From Amycolatopsis acidicola (GTDB taxonomy: Bacteria > Actinomycetota > Actinomycetes > Mycobacteriales > Pseudonocardiaceae): 64,000 nucleotides of DNA. Where the stretch lies: positions 1-64,000 of the forward strand of contig NZ_VMNW02000015.1 in NCBI RefSeq assembly GCF_007713735.2. Direction: 5' to 3'. Position 1 is the stretch's first letter. Every line of letters starts with the position of its first letter. Positions 46,913 to 55,234 of the stretch are shown here, piece after piece. The translations under genes were made by a program, and so were the position numbers. The notes under the pieces are model-generated. The model ran no database searches and was not told where the DNA came from. It worked only from the letters and a program-made list of their open reading frames with translations.

Positions 46913-47878
46913 ATGCGGGGAGTAGCGATCATGGTGGTCGCGGCGCTCCTCCTCGTGACCGGCTGCAGTGGCCCGTTCGGCTCCGGCGGCTCACCCGATC
47001 AGAGCAGGCTGGAGCGCACCGACCTGCGGGTCGGGGTGGGTAACCCGATCGATACCGCGCCACTGCGGATAGCGGTCGCGGACGGTTCCTTCACCCGGAT
47101 GGGCCTGCACCTCGAGCTCGTCGAGGAACAGAACTCACAGAACGCGCTCGATGACCTCGCGGCCGGAAGGGTCGATGTGGCGTTCGCCACTGATGTGGCC
47201 TTTTTCACCGCCGCGGCGGCCGGAACCGCGCTCCAGCTTCAAGGTGAGGCTTATACTTCCGCGCCCTACACCGACGTGCTCGTGACGCTGCCGGGCTCGG
47301 GCTATACCGACCTGTCGAGCAAGAAGTCGCCGAGGATCGCGGTGGACTCGGCCACCGACTTCGGCGCGCTGGCCACCCGGTCGATGATCGCCACCGCGGG
47401 CGGCGATCCGACCAAGGTCAAGTTCGTGACCCGCACGTTCGACCAGATGCCGGCCGCGCTGCAGAGCGGCGCCGCGGACGCCGCGTTGATGATCGAGCCC
47501 TACAGCACCAAGGCGCAGCAGGAGCTGGGCGCACGCGTGCTCGCCGACTCCTCGCGCGGCGCCACGATGGACTTCCCGGTCAGCTCGTACGCCTCGACCG
47601 GCCTGTTCGCCCAGGCGAACGCGCACACGCTGGCCGCGTTCCGACAGGTGCTGGGCGACGCGCAGCAGCGCGCGTCGGACCAGTCGGTGGTGCGCGCGGC
47701 GTTGCCACGGGTGGCCGGGGTGGACGACACCACGGCCGCGCTCGTCGCGCTCGGCGTGTACCCGACCTCGCTCAACGGCGTGCGCCTGCAACGCGTGGCC
47801 GATCTGATGCACGACACCGGAATGCTCTCGCAACGGCTCGACGTGCCCTCGCTGCTACCGAAGGCCGACACTCCCTAG
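46913..47878 (+). CDS. Orphan substrate-binding lipoprotein (SsuA/NMT1 type)
   Basis: A 321-residue lipoprotein: signal MRGVAIMVVAALLLVTGCSG with the lipobox cysteine at residue 18, then a periplasmic-binding fold (LRIAVADGSFTRMGLHLELV, DLAAGRVDVAFATDVAFF). It is homologous to the Tat-exported binding protein at 41929-42951; for example LPRVAGVDDTTAALVAL here against LPDLTGVDKDTASLLNI there, and YPTS/FPTS followed by LQRV in both. No permease or ATPase gene is adjacent. It is divergent from a kinase with an extracellular sensor domain, so it may present a ligand to that sensor. The last 24 bp overlap the convergent TetR gene. Confidence 0.86.
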   Translation: MRGVAIMVVAALLLVTGCSGPFGSGGSPDQSRLERTDLRVGVGNPIDTAPLRIAVADGSFTRMGLHLELVEEQNSQNALDDLAAGRVDVAFATDVAFFTAAAAGTALQLQGEAYTSAPYTDVLVTLPGSGYTDLSSKKSPRIAVDSATDFGALATRSMIATAGGDPTKVKFVTRTFDQMPAALQSGAADAALMIEPYSTKAQQELGARVLADSSRGATMDFPVSSYASTGLFAQANAHTLAAFRQVLGDAQQRASDQSVVRAALPRVAGVDDTTAALVALGVYPTSLNGVRLQRVADLMHDTGMLSQRLDVPSLLPKADTP

Positions 47879-48481
47879 CCCGTCCTCCAGCAACGAAAAT
47901 CCTTGCGCGGCCGCCTCGACGGCGTGCTCGTAGCAGTCGTCCGCACTTGTCCCGCTCGCGATCCGCTCGTGGTTGGCCAAAGCCAGCGTCCACAGCACCG
48001 AGACGACCGGCGCCGCGGCCAGCCGCGCGACGAGCGGGGTCAGGCCGGCGGTTTCGGTCAGCGCTTCGGCTAGCTCCCGCTGGCCGTTGCCGTTGAACTG
48101 CAGCATCCGCGCCGTCAACGACGGGGTCCGCAGGACGAGGTCGTAGATCCCGAAGATCTCCGGCACGTCGTTGAGCCCGGTGATCGGGTCGCGCGCCGCG
48201 AGCCCGGCGAGGAAGTGCTCGCGCAGGGCCGCCACCGGGGTCACGCCGTCCGCGCGCGCCCGCACGACCCGGCCGCTTTCCGTTTCGTGGTCGGCGAACC
48301 GCTCGATGACCAGGTCCTCCTTGGTCGGGAAGTAGGCGAACAGGGTGCGCCGGGAGACCTCGGCGGCGTCCGCGACCTGGGTGATCGAGACCTGGTCGAA
48401 CCCGTGCTTCAGGAACAGCTCGATGGCCGCGTTGGAGATCGTTTCGCGGGTTCGCAGCTTCTTCCGTTCACGCAGGCTCAT
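47855..48481 (-). CDS. TetR-family regulator of the flavoprotein gene
   Basis: A 208-residue TetR repressor. The helix-turn-helix is TISNAAIELFLKHGFDQVSI through AAEVSRRTLFAYFPTKEDLV, all typical. The C-terminal domain contains an FGIYDLVLRTPSLTARMLQF stretch seen in AcrR-like regulators. It is divergent from a flavin monooxygenase, with a perfect palindrome between them, so it most likely represses that gene and itself. The inducer is probably the substrate of the monooxygenase. Confidence 0.9.
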   Translation of the reverse strand: MSLRERKKLRTRETISNAAIELFLKHGFDQVSITQVADAAEVSRRTLFAYFPTKEDLVIERFADHETESGRVVRARADGVTPVAALREHFLAGLAARDPITGLNDVPEIFGIYDLVLRTPSLTARMLQFNGNGQRELAEALTETAGLTPLVARLAAAPVVSVLWTLALANHERIASGTSADDCYEHAVEAAAQGFSLLEDGLGSVGLR

Positions 48482-48490
48482 TGGCAGAGG

Positions 48491-48507
48491 TTAGCACTTG
48501 GTGCTAA
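48491..48507. promoter_or_regulatory. Perfect palindrome, TetR operator
   Basis: TTAGCAC-TTG-GTGCTAA, seven paired bases on each side, 10 bp upstream of the TetR start and 39 bp upstream of the monooxygenase start. A related half-site (TTTGCACTTAG) follows immediately, so two dimers may bind, as in TetR/QacR-type operators. Confidence 0.8.
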
Positions 48508-48545
48508 TTTGCACTTAGTCTACTTTTGCACTGGGAGGAGTTTTC

Positions 48546-49916
48546 ATGGACGTGCTGATCGCGGGGGCGGGCCCGACCGGGCTGACGCTGGCCAACGAGC
48601 TGCGCCTCGCCGGGCTCGACGTGACCGTGGTGGAGCGGCTGACCGAACGGATCGAGCAGACGAAGGGCGGCGCGATCCAGGCGCGCACGAGCGAACTGCT
48701 GGACATGCGCGGCCTGCTGGACCCGATGGTCGCCAGATCACTGCCGCGCGACGAGGTCGGTGGCCACTTCGCGCTACTGCCCGTTCCACTCGACGCAACC
48801 CCTTGGCAGACAAGGCATCCCTATCCGATCTCCATTCCACAGTGGATGATCGAGGAGGAACTGGAGCGTGCCGCCGGTGTGCCGGTGTTGCGCGGTCACG
48901 AGGTCACCGCCGTCGAGCAGGACGAACACGGGGTGACAGTGACCGCGGGCGGGAAAACCTTGCGCGCCAAGTACTTCGTCGCCTGCGACGGCGCGCACAG
49001 CAGCGTCCGGAAGCTGCTCGACCTGCCCTTCCCCGGGCAACCGGGCACCTTCCGTGCCGTGCTCACCGACGTGCGGCTGTCGTCGGTCTCCGAGCTGGTG
49101 CCCGAGAAGTCCGGTCACATCAGCACGCTGACCCGCGAGGCCGGCGACTACTGGGGCATGCTCGTCCCGGTCGGCGACGGCAGGTACCGGTTCACCTTCG
49201 GCGGGCCCGACGAACCGGACGTGCGGACAGCGCTGCGGATCATCTACGGCGAAGAGACCGTGCTCGAAGAAGTCCTGACGTTCTCGCGGTTCGGCGACGC
49301 CACCCGCCAGCTGGAGAACTACCGGCAGGGGCGGATCTTCTTCGCCGGGGACGCCGCGCACATCCACCCGCCCTACGGCGGGCAGGGCCTCAACCTCGGC
49401 GTGCAGGACGCGTTCAACCTCGGCTGGAAGCTCGCCGCGAAGATCCGCGGCGAGGTCGACGTACTGGACACCTATCAGGAGGAACGGCATCCGGCGGCCG
49501 CGCGGGTGCTGCACCACACCTCGGCGCAGCGCGTGCTGGCGAACCACGACCGGCGAGCGGATGTGGGCGCGTTGCGCGACATCTTCACGGACCTGCTTCG
49601 CCTGCCGGACACCAACCGCTACCTCGCCGGAATGATGTCCGGCCTCGACGCACCCGGCCGCCTGCCGGACTTCGACCTGACCACCGCGGACGGTCCCGGC
49701 CGGCCGGCGGAGCTGCTCCGCTCCGGGCGCGGGCTGCTGCTCGACCTCGGCGACCACGAGTGGCCGTCCGGCTGGGCGGGCCGGGTCGACGTGGTGCGCG
49801 CGAAGGCGGACGTGGAGTTCGACGCACTGCTGTACCGGCCCGACGGCCGTGTCTGCTGGTCAGGCGAAGGCCCGGTGACCGACGCGCTGACGAAGTGGTT
49901 CGGCGGCGCCGTATAA
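48546..49916 (+). CDS. FAD-dependent monooxygenase (class A hydroxylase)
   Basis: A 456-residue flavoprotein. FAD-binding GAGPTGLTLA at the N-terminus, the DG motif ACDGAHSSVRKLL and the second FAD motif GDAAHIHPPYGGQGLNLGV are all present, with a C-terminal thioredoxin-like region. The family hydroxylates phenols and aromatic polyketides (PheA/TfdB/RdmE). The ATG follows GGGAGGAG. A TetR gene and palindrome control it. The XPB helicase gene begins 8 bp after its stop, so induction of this enzyme should also raise helicase transcription unless a promoter lies inside the gene. Confidence 0.88.
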   Translation: MDVLIAGAGPTGLTLANELRLAGLDVTVVERLTERIEQTKGGAIQARTSELLDMRGLLDPMVARSLPRDEVGGHFALLPVPLDATPWQTRHPYPISIPQWMIEEELERAAGVPVLRGHEVTAVEQDEHGVTVTAGGKTLRAKYFVACDGAHSSVRKLLDLPFPGQPGTFRAVLTDVRLSSVSELVPEKSGHISTLTREAGDYWGMLVPVGDGRYRFTFGGPDEPDVRTALRIIYGEETVLEEVLTFSRFGDATRQLENYRQGRIFFAGDAAHIHPPYGGQGLNLGVQDAFNLGWKLAAKIRGEVDVLDTYQEERHPAAARVLHHTSAQRVLANHDRRADVGALRDIFTDLLRLPDTNRYLAGMMSGLDAPGRLPDFDLTTADGPGRPAELLRSGRGLLLDLGDHEWPSGWAGRVDVVRAKADVEFDALLYRPDGRVCWSGEGPVTDALTKWFGGAV

Positions 49917-49924
49917 AGGAGGAC

Positions 49925-51583
49925 GTGACTGATGGCCCGCTGATCGTCCAATCCGACAAGACAGTGCTGCTCGAGGTGGACCATGCGCAGGCCGGGGACG
50001 CCCGGATAGCCATCGCGCCCTTCGCCGAGCTGGAGCGCGCGCCCGAGCACGTGCACACCTACCGCGTCACCCCGCTCGCGCTGTGGAACGCCCGCGCGGC
50101 GGGGCACGACGCGGAGCAGGTGGTGCACGCACTCACCACGTATTCGCGCTTCCCGGTCCCCCAGCCGCTGCTGATCGACATCGTGGACACGATGGGCCGG
50201 TTCGGCAGGCTGCAGATCGCGAACCACCCCGCGCACGGCCTGGTGATGACCACGACCGACCGCGCGGTGCTCGAAGAAGTGGCGCGCAACAAGAAGATCA
50301 GCCCGATGCTGGGCGCGCGCGTCGACGACGACACGGTGATCGTGCACCCGTCCGAACGCGGCCGGCTCAAGCAGGCGCTGCTCAAGGTCGGCTGGCCCGC
50401 CGAGGACCTGGCGGGCTACGTCGACGGCGAAGCGCACCCGATGTCGCTGGACGAGCAGGGCTGGGCGCTGCGCGACTACCAGCGCAAGGCGGCGGAAGCG
50501 TTCTGGGCCGGCGGCTCGGGCGTGGTCGTCCTGCCTTGTGGCGCGGGCAAAACGCTCGTCGGCGCGGCCGCGATGGCGGAGGCTCAAGCGACCACGCTGA
50601 TCCTCGTCACCAACACCGTGGCGGGCAGGCAGTGGAAGCGGGAGCTGATCGCGCGCACCTCGCTGACCGAGGAGGAGATCGGCGAGTACTCCGGGGAGAA
50701 GAAGGAGATCCGGCCGGTCACCATCGCGACGTACCAGGTGGTCACCCGCAAGACCAAGGGCGAGTACCGGCACCTGGAGCTGTTCGACTCGCGCGACTGG
50801 GGGCTCGTGGTCTACGACGAGGTGCACCTGCTGCCGGCGCCGGTGTTCCGGATGACGGCGGACCTGCAGTCCCGGCGGCGGCTCGGGCTCACGGCCACGC
50901 TCGTGCGGGAAGATGGCCGCGAGGGCGACGTGTTCTCGCTGATCGGCCCGAAGCGGTACGACGTGCCCTGGCGCGACATCGAGGCGCAGGGCTGGATCGC
51001 GCCCGCGGAGTGCATCGAGGTGCGGGTGACGCTGACCGACAACGAGCGGCTGCTGTACGCGACGGCCGAGTCCGACGAGAAGTACAAGCTCGCGTCGACG
51101 GCGCACACCAAGACGGCGGTCATCAAGTCTATTGTGGACAAACATGCCGGCGAGCCGACGCTGGTCATCGGCGCGTACCTCGACCAGCTGGAGGAGCTGG
51201 GCGCGGAACTGGAGGCGCCGGTGATCCAGGGCTCGACGAAGAACAAGGAACGCGAGGCGCTGTTCGACCGGTTCCGCCGCGGCGAGATCGACCGGCTCGT
51301 GGTGTCGAAGGTGGCGAACTTTTCGATCGACCTGCCCGAGGCCTCGGTGGCGATCCAGGTGTCCGGCACCTTCGGCTCGCGGCAGGAGGAGGCTCAGCGG
51401 CTGGGCAGGCTGCTGCGACCGAAGGGCGACGGACGGCAGGCGCACTTCTACTCGGTCGTCGCGCGGGACACGCTCGACACCGAGTATGCCGCCCACCGCC
51501 AGCGTTTCCTGGCGGAGCAGGGTTACGCTTACACGATCAGGGATGCCGACGCCTACTTGTCAGACGAAACCGGCGGCCAGTAG
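49925..51583 (+). CDS. XPB-type DNA helicase (ERCC3)
   Basis: A 552-residue superfamily-2 helicase. Walker A LPCGAGKTLVGA, DEVH box VVYDEVHLLP, motif III GLTATLVRED, and motif VI QEEAQRLGRLLRPK are clear; the N-terminal ~170 residues carry the XPB damage-recognition-like region, and a conserved C-terminus follows. Bacterial XPB unwinds 3' to 5' and is proposed to act in repair. The GTG follows AAAGGAGG with short spacing; no better start exists. The last 13 codons (ending YLSDETGGQ) form the first unit of a tandem array, so the C-terminus is tied to a repeat. Confidence 0.93.
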   Translation: MTDGPLIVQSDKTVLLEVDHAQAGDARIAIAPFAELERAPEHVHTYRVTPLALWNARAAGHDAEQVVHALTTYSRFPVPQPLLIDIVDTMGRFGRLQIANHPAHGLVMTTTDRAVLEEVARNKKISPMLGARVDDDTVIVHPSERGRLKQALLKVGWPAEDLAGYVDGEAHPMSLDEQGWALRDYQRKAAEAFWAGGSGVVVLPCGAGKTLVGAAAMAEAQATTLILVTNTVAGRQWKRELIARTSLTEEEIGEYSGEKKEIRPVTIATYQVVTRKTKGEYRHLELFDSRDWGLVVYDEVHLLPAPVFRMTADLQSRRRLGLTATLVREDGREGDVFSLIGPKRYDVPWRDIEAQGWIAPAECIEVRVTLTDNERLLYATAESDEKYKLASTAHTKTAVIKSIVDKHAGEPTLVIGAYLDQLEELGAELEAPVIQGSTKNKEREALFDRFRRGEIDRLVVSKVANFSIDLPEASVAIQVSGTFGSRQEEAQRLGRLLRPKGDGRQAHFYSVVARDTLDTEYAAHRQRFLAEQGYAYTIRDADAYLSDETGGQ

Positions 51584-52187
51584 GCGAAGCAGCGCACACC
51601 ACAGCACCATCGCAGGGACGCCGACGCCTACCTGCCCGGCGAAACCGGCGGCCAGTAGGCGAAGCAGGGCCACGACACAGCACCATCGCAGGCACGCCGA
51701 CGCCTACTTGTCAGACGACATCGGCGGCCAGTAGGCGAAGCAGCGCACACCACAGCACCATCGCAGGCACGCCGACGCCTACTTGTCAGACGACATCGGC
51801 GGCCAGTAGGCGAAGCAGCGCCACGACACAGCACCATCGCAGGCACGCCGACGCCTACCTGTCAGACGACATCGACGGCCAGTAGGCGAAGCAGGGCCAC
51901 GACACAGCACCATCGCAGGCACGCCGACGCCTACTTGTCAGACGAGATCGACGGCGAGTAGGCGAAGCAGCGCCACGACACAGCACCATCGCAGGCACGC
52001 CGACGCCTACCTGTCAGACGACATCGACGGCGAGTAGGCGAAGCAGCGCACACCACAGCACCATCGCAGGCACGCCGACGCCTACCTGTCAGACGACATC
52101 GACGGCGAGTAGGCGAAGCAGCGCACACCACAGCACCATCGCAGGCACGCCGACGCCTACCTGCCCGGCGAAACCGGCTGCGAGTAG
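51545..52187. repeat. 75/76-bp tandem array at a convergent junction
   Basis: Units start at 51545, 51620, 51696, 51771, 51847, 51923, 51999, 52074 and 52149: lengths 75, 76, 75, 76, 76, 76, 75, 75, then a 39-bp partial. Two unit types exist, one with CGCACACCACAGC (75 bp), the other with GCCACGACACAGC (76 bp). Each unit holds a plus-strand TAG and, 27-29 bp before it, CTA (a minus-strand TAG), both within CGCCTAC...GTAGGCG inverted arms about 23 bp apart, so each unit can form a hairpin. Unit 1 is the XPB 3' end and unit 9 the arginase-fold gene's 3' end. Short frames through the array are repeat products. Confidence 0.93.
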
Positions 52188-52909
52188 AGCAGCTCGTGCA
52201 GCAGCGCGGCCCGGTTTTCCTGGTCCTGCACCGGAATCCACGGGCACGCGATGTGCGTAGCGATGACGTTGCCCCCGGCCCGGATCGCGCGGACGGCTTC
52301 GACCACCGCGGACTTCGACGGCCCGCCCGAGACGGGGAACCGCAGCCCCGGCAGGTCGCCGCTGTCGATCACATCGACGTCCACGTGCAGGATCACCGGC
52401 CCGTCCGGCGCCCGCGCTTCGGCCAGCGGCACGTGCCGGACCTGCGCGGAGGCCAGGTACACCGCCTCCGCCGGGTCGAGGTCCCGCGCGTCCACCAGCG
52501 TCGCGTTTTCCTCCGCGAGCGGGCGCAGACCGAGCCTGCCGAGCGCGTCGGGCGCGGCGCCGAGCAGGAACCGGAGCGCCATGCCGCCGAGGTAGCCGGA
52601 GGTGGAACTCTCCGGGGTGTGCACGTCGCCGTGCGCGTCGAGCCACAGGACGGACGGGCTCAGGCCGGCGCGTTGCACACCGGCGAGTACACCGAGCATC
52701 ACCAGGCAGTCCCCGGAAACCACATTCGGCATCTTGCCCACGCGGATCTCCCCGGCGACCTCGTCGGCAAGCCAGTCGTACAGCTCGGCCATGCGCGCCC
52801 ACCGGTCGGTACCGGCGAGCTGAGGTGCGAGGGGTAGTGCGACGGGCACCGGGAGGGTTTCCGGCGGGAGAAGTTCGTCCTGGTGGAAAGGCACGAGGAT
52901 GGGCTTCAC
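52157..52909 (-). CDS. Arginase-fold (ureohydrolase family) protein
   Basis: A 250-residue protein with the ureohydrolase metal motifs DAHGDVHTPE and HVDVDVIDSGD. The first metal motif, normally GGDHS, is SGDCL here, so one histidine ligand is replaced by cysteine; the usual sequence ESxT near the end is not clear. Length is shorter than standard arginase (~300). Either it is a formiminoglutamase/agmatinase relative with altered metal site or a non-catalytic member. GTG start at 52909. Its last ten codons lie in the ninth unit of the 75-bp array. Confidence 0.8.
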   Translation of the reverse strand: MKPILVPFHQDELLPPETLPVPVALPLAPQLAGTDRWARMAELYDWLADEVAGEIRVGKMPNVVSGDCLVMLGVLAGVQRAGLSPSVLWLDAHGDVHTPESSTSGYLGGMALRFLLGAAPDALGRLGLRPLAEENATLVDARDLDPAEAVYLASAQVRHVPLAEARAPDGPVILHVDVDVIDSGDLPGLRFPVSGGPSKSAVVEAVRAIRAGGNVIATHIACPWIPVQDQENRAALLHELLYSQPVSPGR

Positions 52910-52946
52910 CCGGCGAGACTAGCGACCCGGGGCCGGGAAGCGAAGC

Positions 52947-53555
52947 ATGATTTTACGTCGGCCGTGGAACTCTGGGCTCGTGACGCAGCACGGGTTCCCT
53001 ACCTCGGCGCTGCTGCCGCGCTACGTGACAGCGCTCGTCGCCGCCTGCGCGGCGGGCGTGATCAGCACGCTGGGCAGCGCGCATTTCTTTGGTGCGCAAG
53101 GAATTCAGCGGGCGGTACCGGCGTTGCTCGTCGGCGCGGTGATGATCATCCTGGTGCTCGCGGTCGCGGCCTTCCTCGTCGCGCGGCACGCGGACGGCGA
53201 GACCATCGAGCGGATGTCCCGGCACCTCTTATGGGTGGTTTTCGCGATCGCGGCGGTACCCGGGCTGATCTGGTTCGTCCTGTGGATCTCCGGCGGGAGC
53301 GCCCAGTCCCTGTTCGGCCTGGCGGCGATCGCGCTCGGCGGGCTGCCGCTGGTCGTAGCGAGGCGAAAACCCGCCGCACTACCGCTGACCACCGGTTTCT
53401 GCCTGCTGGTCGCGGTGCTCGCGCTCGTGTTCGGCGAGCGGCTTTTCCTGCTGCTGCCCATCTCCGTCGCGGTCACCGGCGGCTGGATGCTGACGCTGGC
53501 GCTGCTCGGGTACGCCCGTCATCGCCGGACCAAAACTGTCGTACCCTCGAACTAG
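52947..53555 (+). CDS. Hypothetical integral membrane protein
   Basis: A 202-residue protein with five to six hydrophobic segments (for example LVAACAAGVISTLGSA, ALLVGAVMIILVLAVAAFLVA, LLWVVFAIAAVPGLIWFVLWI, and two near the C-terminus). I do not recognise the family. The ATG at 52947 is used; a GTG at 52980 is an alternative that would leave a short N-terminus before the first helix. It is divergent from the arginase-fold gene and 41 bp before the DUF4253 gene. Confidence 0.65.
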   Translation: MILRRPWNSGLVTQHGFPTSALLPRYVTALVAACAAGVISTLGSAHFFGAQGIQRAVPALLVGAVMIILVLAVAAFLVARHADGETIERMSRHLLWVVFAIAAVPGLIWFVLWISGGSAQSLFGLAAIALGGLPLVVARRKPAALPLTTGFCLLVAVLALVFGERLFLLLPISVAVTGGWMLTLALLGYARHRRTKTVVPSN

Positions 53556-53596
53556 TGTTCGGACGCGTTGGTGAAACGAACCGCCGAGGGGACCAG

Positions 53597-54352
53597 ATGA
53601 CGATCACTTCCATCGACACCGCACCGGCTCTCGACCTGCCCGCGGGCCGGTGGCACGGGCCGATGTGGCTGTCCGACGAGCCGCTGACCGAGCCCGGCCG
53701 CTTCCGGGACTGCATCGCGGCGTTCGAACGCTCCGGGCTCTGGCCCGTGCTGGTGCCGCACGACGAGCGCTTCGCGGCCAACGGGGAGGACTGGATCGAC
53801 GACCGCGGCAGGCTCGCGCCCGCGCTGCACGAGGTCGAGGAGATCGACGTGGCGGAGACGCTGAGCCGCTGGTGGGATCCGTTCTGCTGCACGGGCGGCA
53901 CCGGTTGCCTGCGCCCGTACGGGGCCGCTTTCCCTGGCCTGGCAAGGAAATCCACGCTCCGGGTCGACCCGCTGGCGGAGGCGGGGAACACGGGGTCGAT
54001 CCTGGCCCGCCGCGGCACGTACCGGCTGGGCCTGGTGCGCGTCGAGCGTCCGGCGGACGTGCCGGCCGCGCTGGGCTGGACGGGCATGATCAAGTCCACC
54101 GACCAGGTCGCGGTCATCTCCGCCGTGCTGCGCAGCTGGGAAGACCGGTTCGGCGCCACGCTGATCGTGCTCGGGTTCGACGAGCTGGAGCTCTCGGTTG
54201 CGGCGCCGCCGCGGTTGCAGGGCCGCGCGCTGGTGGTGGCGGCCGAGCACCGGGCGTTCTCGGAGCGCAGTTTCTCCGGCCAGCCGGGCAACCTGCGCGA
54301 GTACGCGAGCGGGCTCGTGCACCGCAGGCACTGGCGTTTCTCCTGGGACTAG
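53597..54352 (+). CDS. DUF4253 protein
   Basis: A 251-residue protein matching DUF4253, whose conserved C-terminal block includes WGATLIVLGFDELELSVA-like sequence (here RFGATLIVLGFDELELSV) and EHRAFSERSFSG. Function unknown; some members are found in polymorphic-toxin immunity contexts, which I do not see here. The ATG is preceded by GAGGGGACC. The DUF72 gene follows at once, with its ribosome site overlapping this stop codon, so the genes are coexpressed. Confidence 0.78.
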   Translation: MTITSIDTAPALDLPAGRWHGPMWLSDEPLTEPGRFRDCIAAFERSGLWPVLVPHDERFAANGEDWIDDRGRLAPALHEVEEIDVAETLSRWWDPFCCTGGTGCLRPYGAAFPGLARKSTLRVDPLAEAGNTGSILARRGTYRLGLVRVERPADVPAALGWTGMIKSTDQVAVISAVLRSWEDRFGATLIVLGFDELELSVAAPPRLQGRALVVAAEHRAFSERSFSGQPGNLREYASGLVHRRHWRFSWD

Positions 54353-54362
54353 GGAGGTTTCC

Positions 54363-55172
54363 ATCGCGGAACTGAGGATCGGCACGTCCGGCTGGCGGTA
54401 TCCGCCGTGGCGCGGTGTCTTCTACCCCAAGGGGTTGGCGCAGCGCCGCGAGTTGGAGTACCTGTCGCGCCAGGTGAACACGGCGGAGATCAACGGTTCG
54501 TTCTATTCGCTGCAACGGCCGGAGCGTTACCGGGCCTGGGCGGCGGAGACACCGGAGGATTTCGTGTTCGCCGTCAAGGGCGGGCGTTTCATCACGCACA
54601 TGAAGCGCCTGCGGGACGTGGAAACACCGTTGGCGAACTTCTTCGCCTCCGGTGTGCTCGCGCTGGGCCACAAGCTCGGCCCGATCCTCTGGCAGCTGCC
54701 GCCGAACCTGGCCTACGAGCCGAAACAGCTCACGGCCTTCTTCGACCAGCTGCCCCGGACGGCGCGAGCGGCCGCCGCGCTGGCCCGGAAGCACGACGAC
54801 AAACTCAAGGGGGAAGCGCACACCAAGCCCGGCCCCGACCGGAAGATCCGGTATGCGCTGGAGGTCCGCCATTCCAGTTTCGAGCACCCCGATTTCCCGA
54901 AACTGCTGGCGGACAACGACATCGCCTGTGTGATAGCCGATTCGGCAGGCACCTGGGTCACTCTGAAGGAGGTCACGACGGAGTTCGTGTACGTACGTCT
55001 CCACGGTGACAAGGAGCTGTACGCCAGCGGCTACAGCGAACGAGCGCTCGAGGGGTGGGCAGAGAAAATCCGTTCCTGGCAAGGAAAAGACGTTTACGTG
55101 TACTTCGACAACGACATGAAGGTGCACGCCCCGGCCGACGCGATGGCGCTGGCCGCGCGTCTCGGCGGCTGA
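54363..55172 (+). CDS. DUF72 protein with an apparent ATC start codon
   Basis: A 269-residue TIM-barrel protein of the DUF72 (YecE) family: RIGTSGWRYPPWRGVFYPKG at the start, EINGSFYSLQ, FVFAVKGGRFITHMKRL and YVRLHGDKELYASGYSERAL are diagnostic. No ATG, GTG or TTG exists at a sensible place. A consensus GGGAGG (54352-54357) lies 5 bp upstream of ATC at 54363, and M-A-E-L-R-I-G-T-S-G-W would be the standard N-terminus, so ATC probably initiates. CTG at 54372 is a less well placed alternative. Function of the family is unknown. A single-base sequencing error (ATG to ATC) would explain it equally well. Confidence 0.78.
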   Translation: MAELRIGTSGWRYPPWRGVFYPKGLAQRRELEYLSRQVNTAEINGSFYSLQRPERYRAWAAETPEDFVFAVKGGRFITHMKRLRDVETPLANFFASGVLALGHKLGPILWQLPPNLAYEPKQLTAFFDQLPRTARAAAALARKHDDKLKGEAHTKPGPDRKIRYALEVRHSSFEHPDFPKLLADNDIACVIADSAGTWVTLKEVTTEFVYVRLHGDKELYASGYSERALEGWAEKIRSWQGKDVYVYFDNDMKVHAPADAMALAARLGG

Positions 55173-55179
55173 ACACCCA

Positions 55180-55229
55180 CGAAGGCCCGAAGCGCGCTCC
55201 CCGAGTGAACACGCGCCCCGGCGCCTTCG
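55180..55229. terminator. Hairpin between DUF72 and DJ-1-type genes
   Basis: CGAAGGC (55180-55186) pairs with GCCTTCG (55223-55229), with an inner GCGCG/CGCGC pairing in the loop. It is between convergent genes. Confidence 0.5.
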
Positions 55230-55234
55230 CTTGC

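Noticed and set aside
37844..49916. Genomic island or prophage boundaries around the accessory block
   Set aside because: No integrase, transposase, tRNA or attachment-like direct repeat flanks the block, and its base composition is like the rest.
51628..52131. Short minus-strand frames ending PVSPGR or SISSDK
   Set aside because: Products of the tandem array that copy the end of the arginase-fold gene; no starts or promoters.
51545..52187. CRISPR array
   Set aside because: The 75/76-bp units are contiguous and nearly identical throughout; there are no unique spacers and no cas genes.
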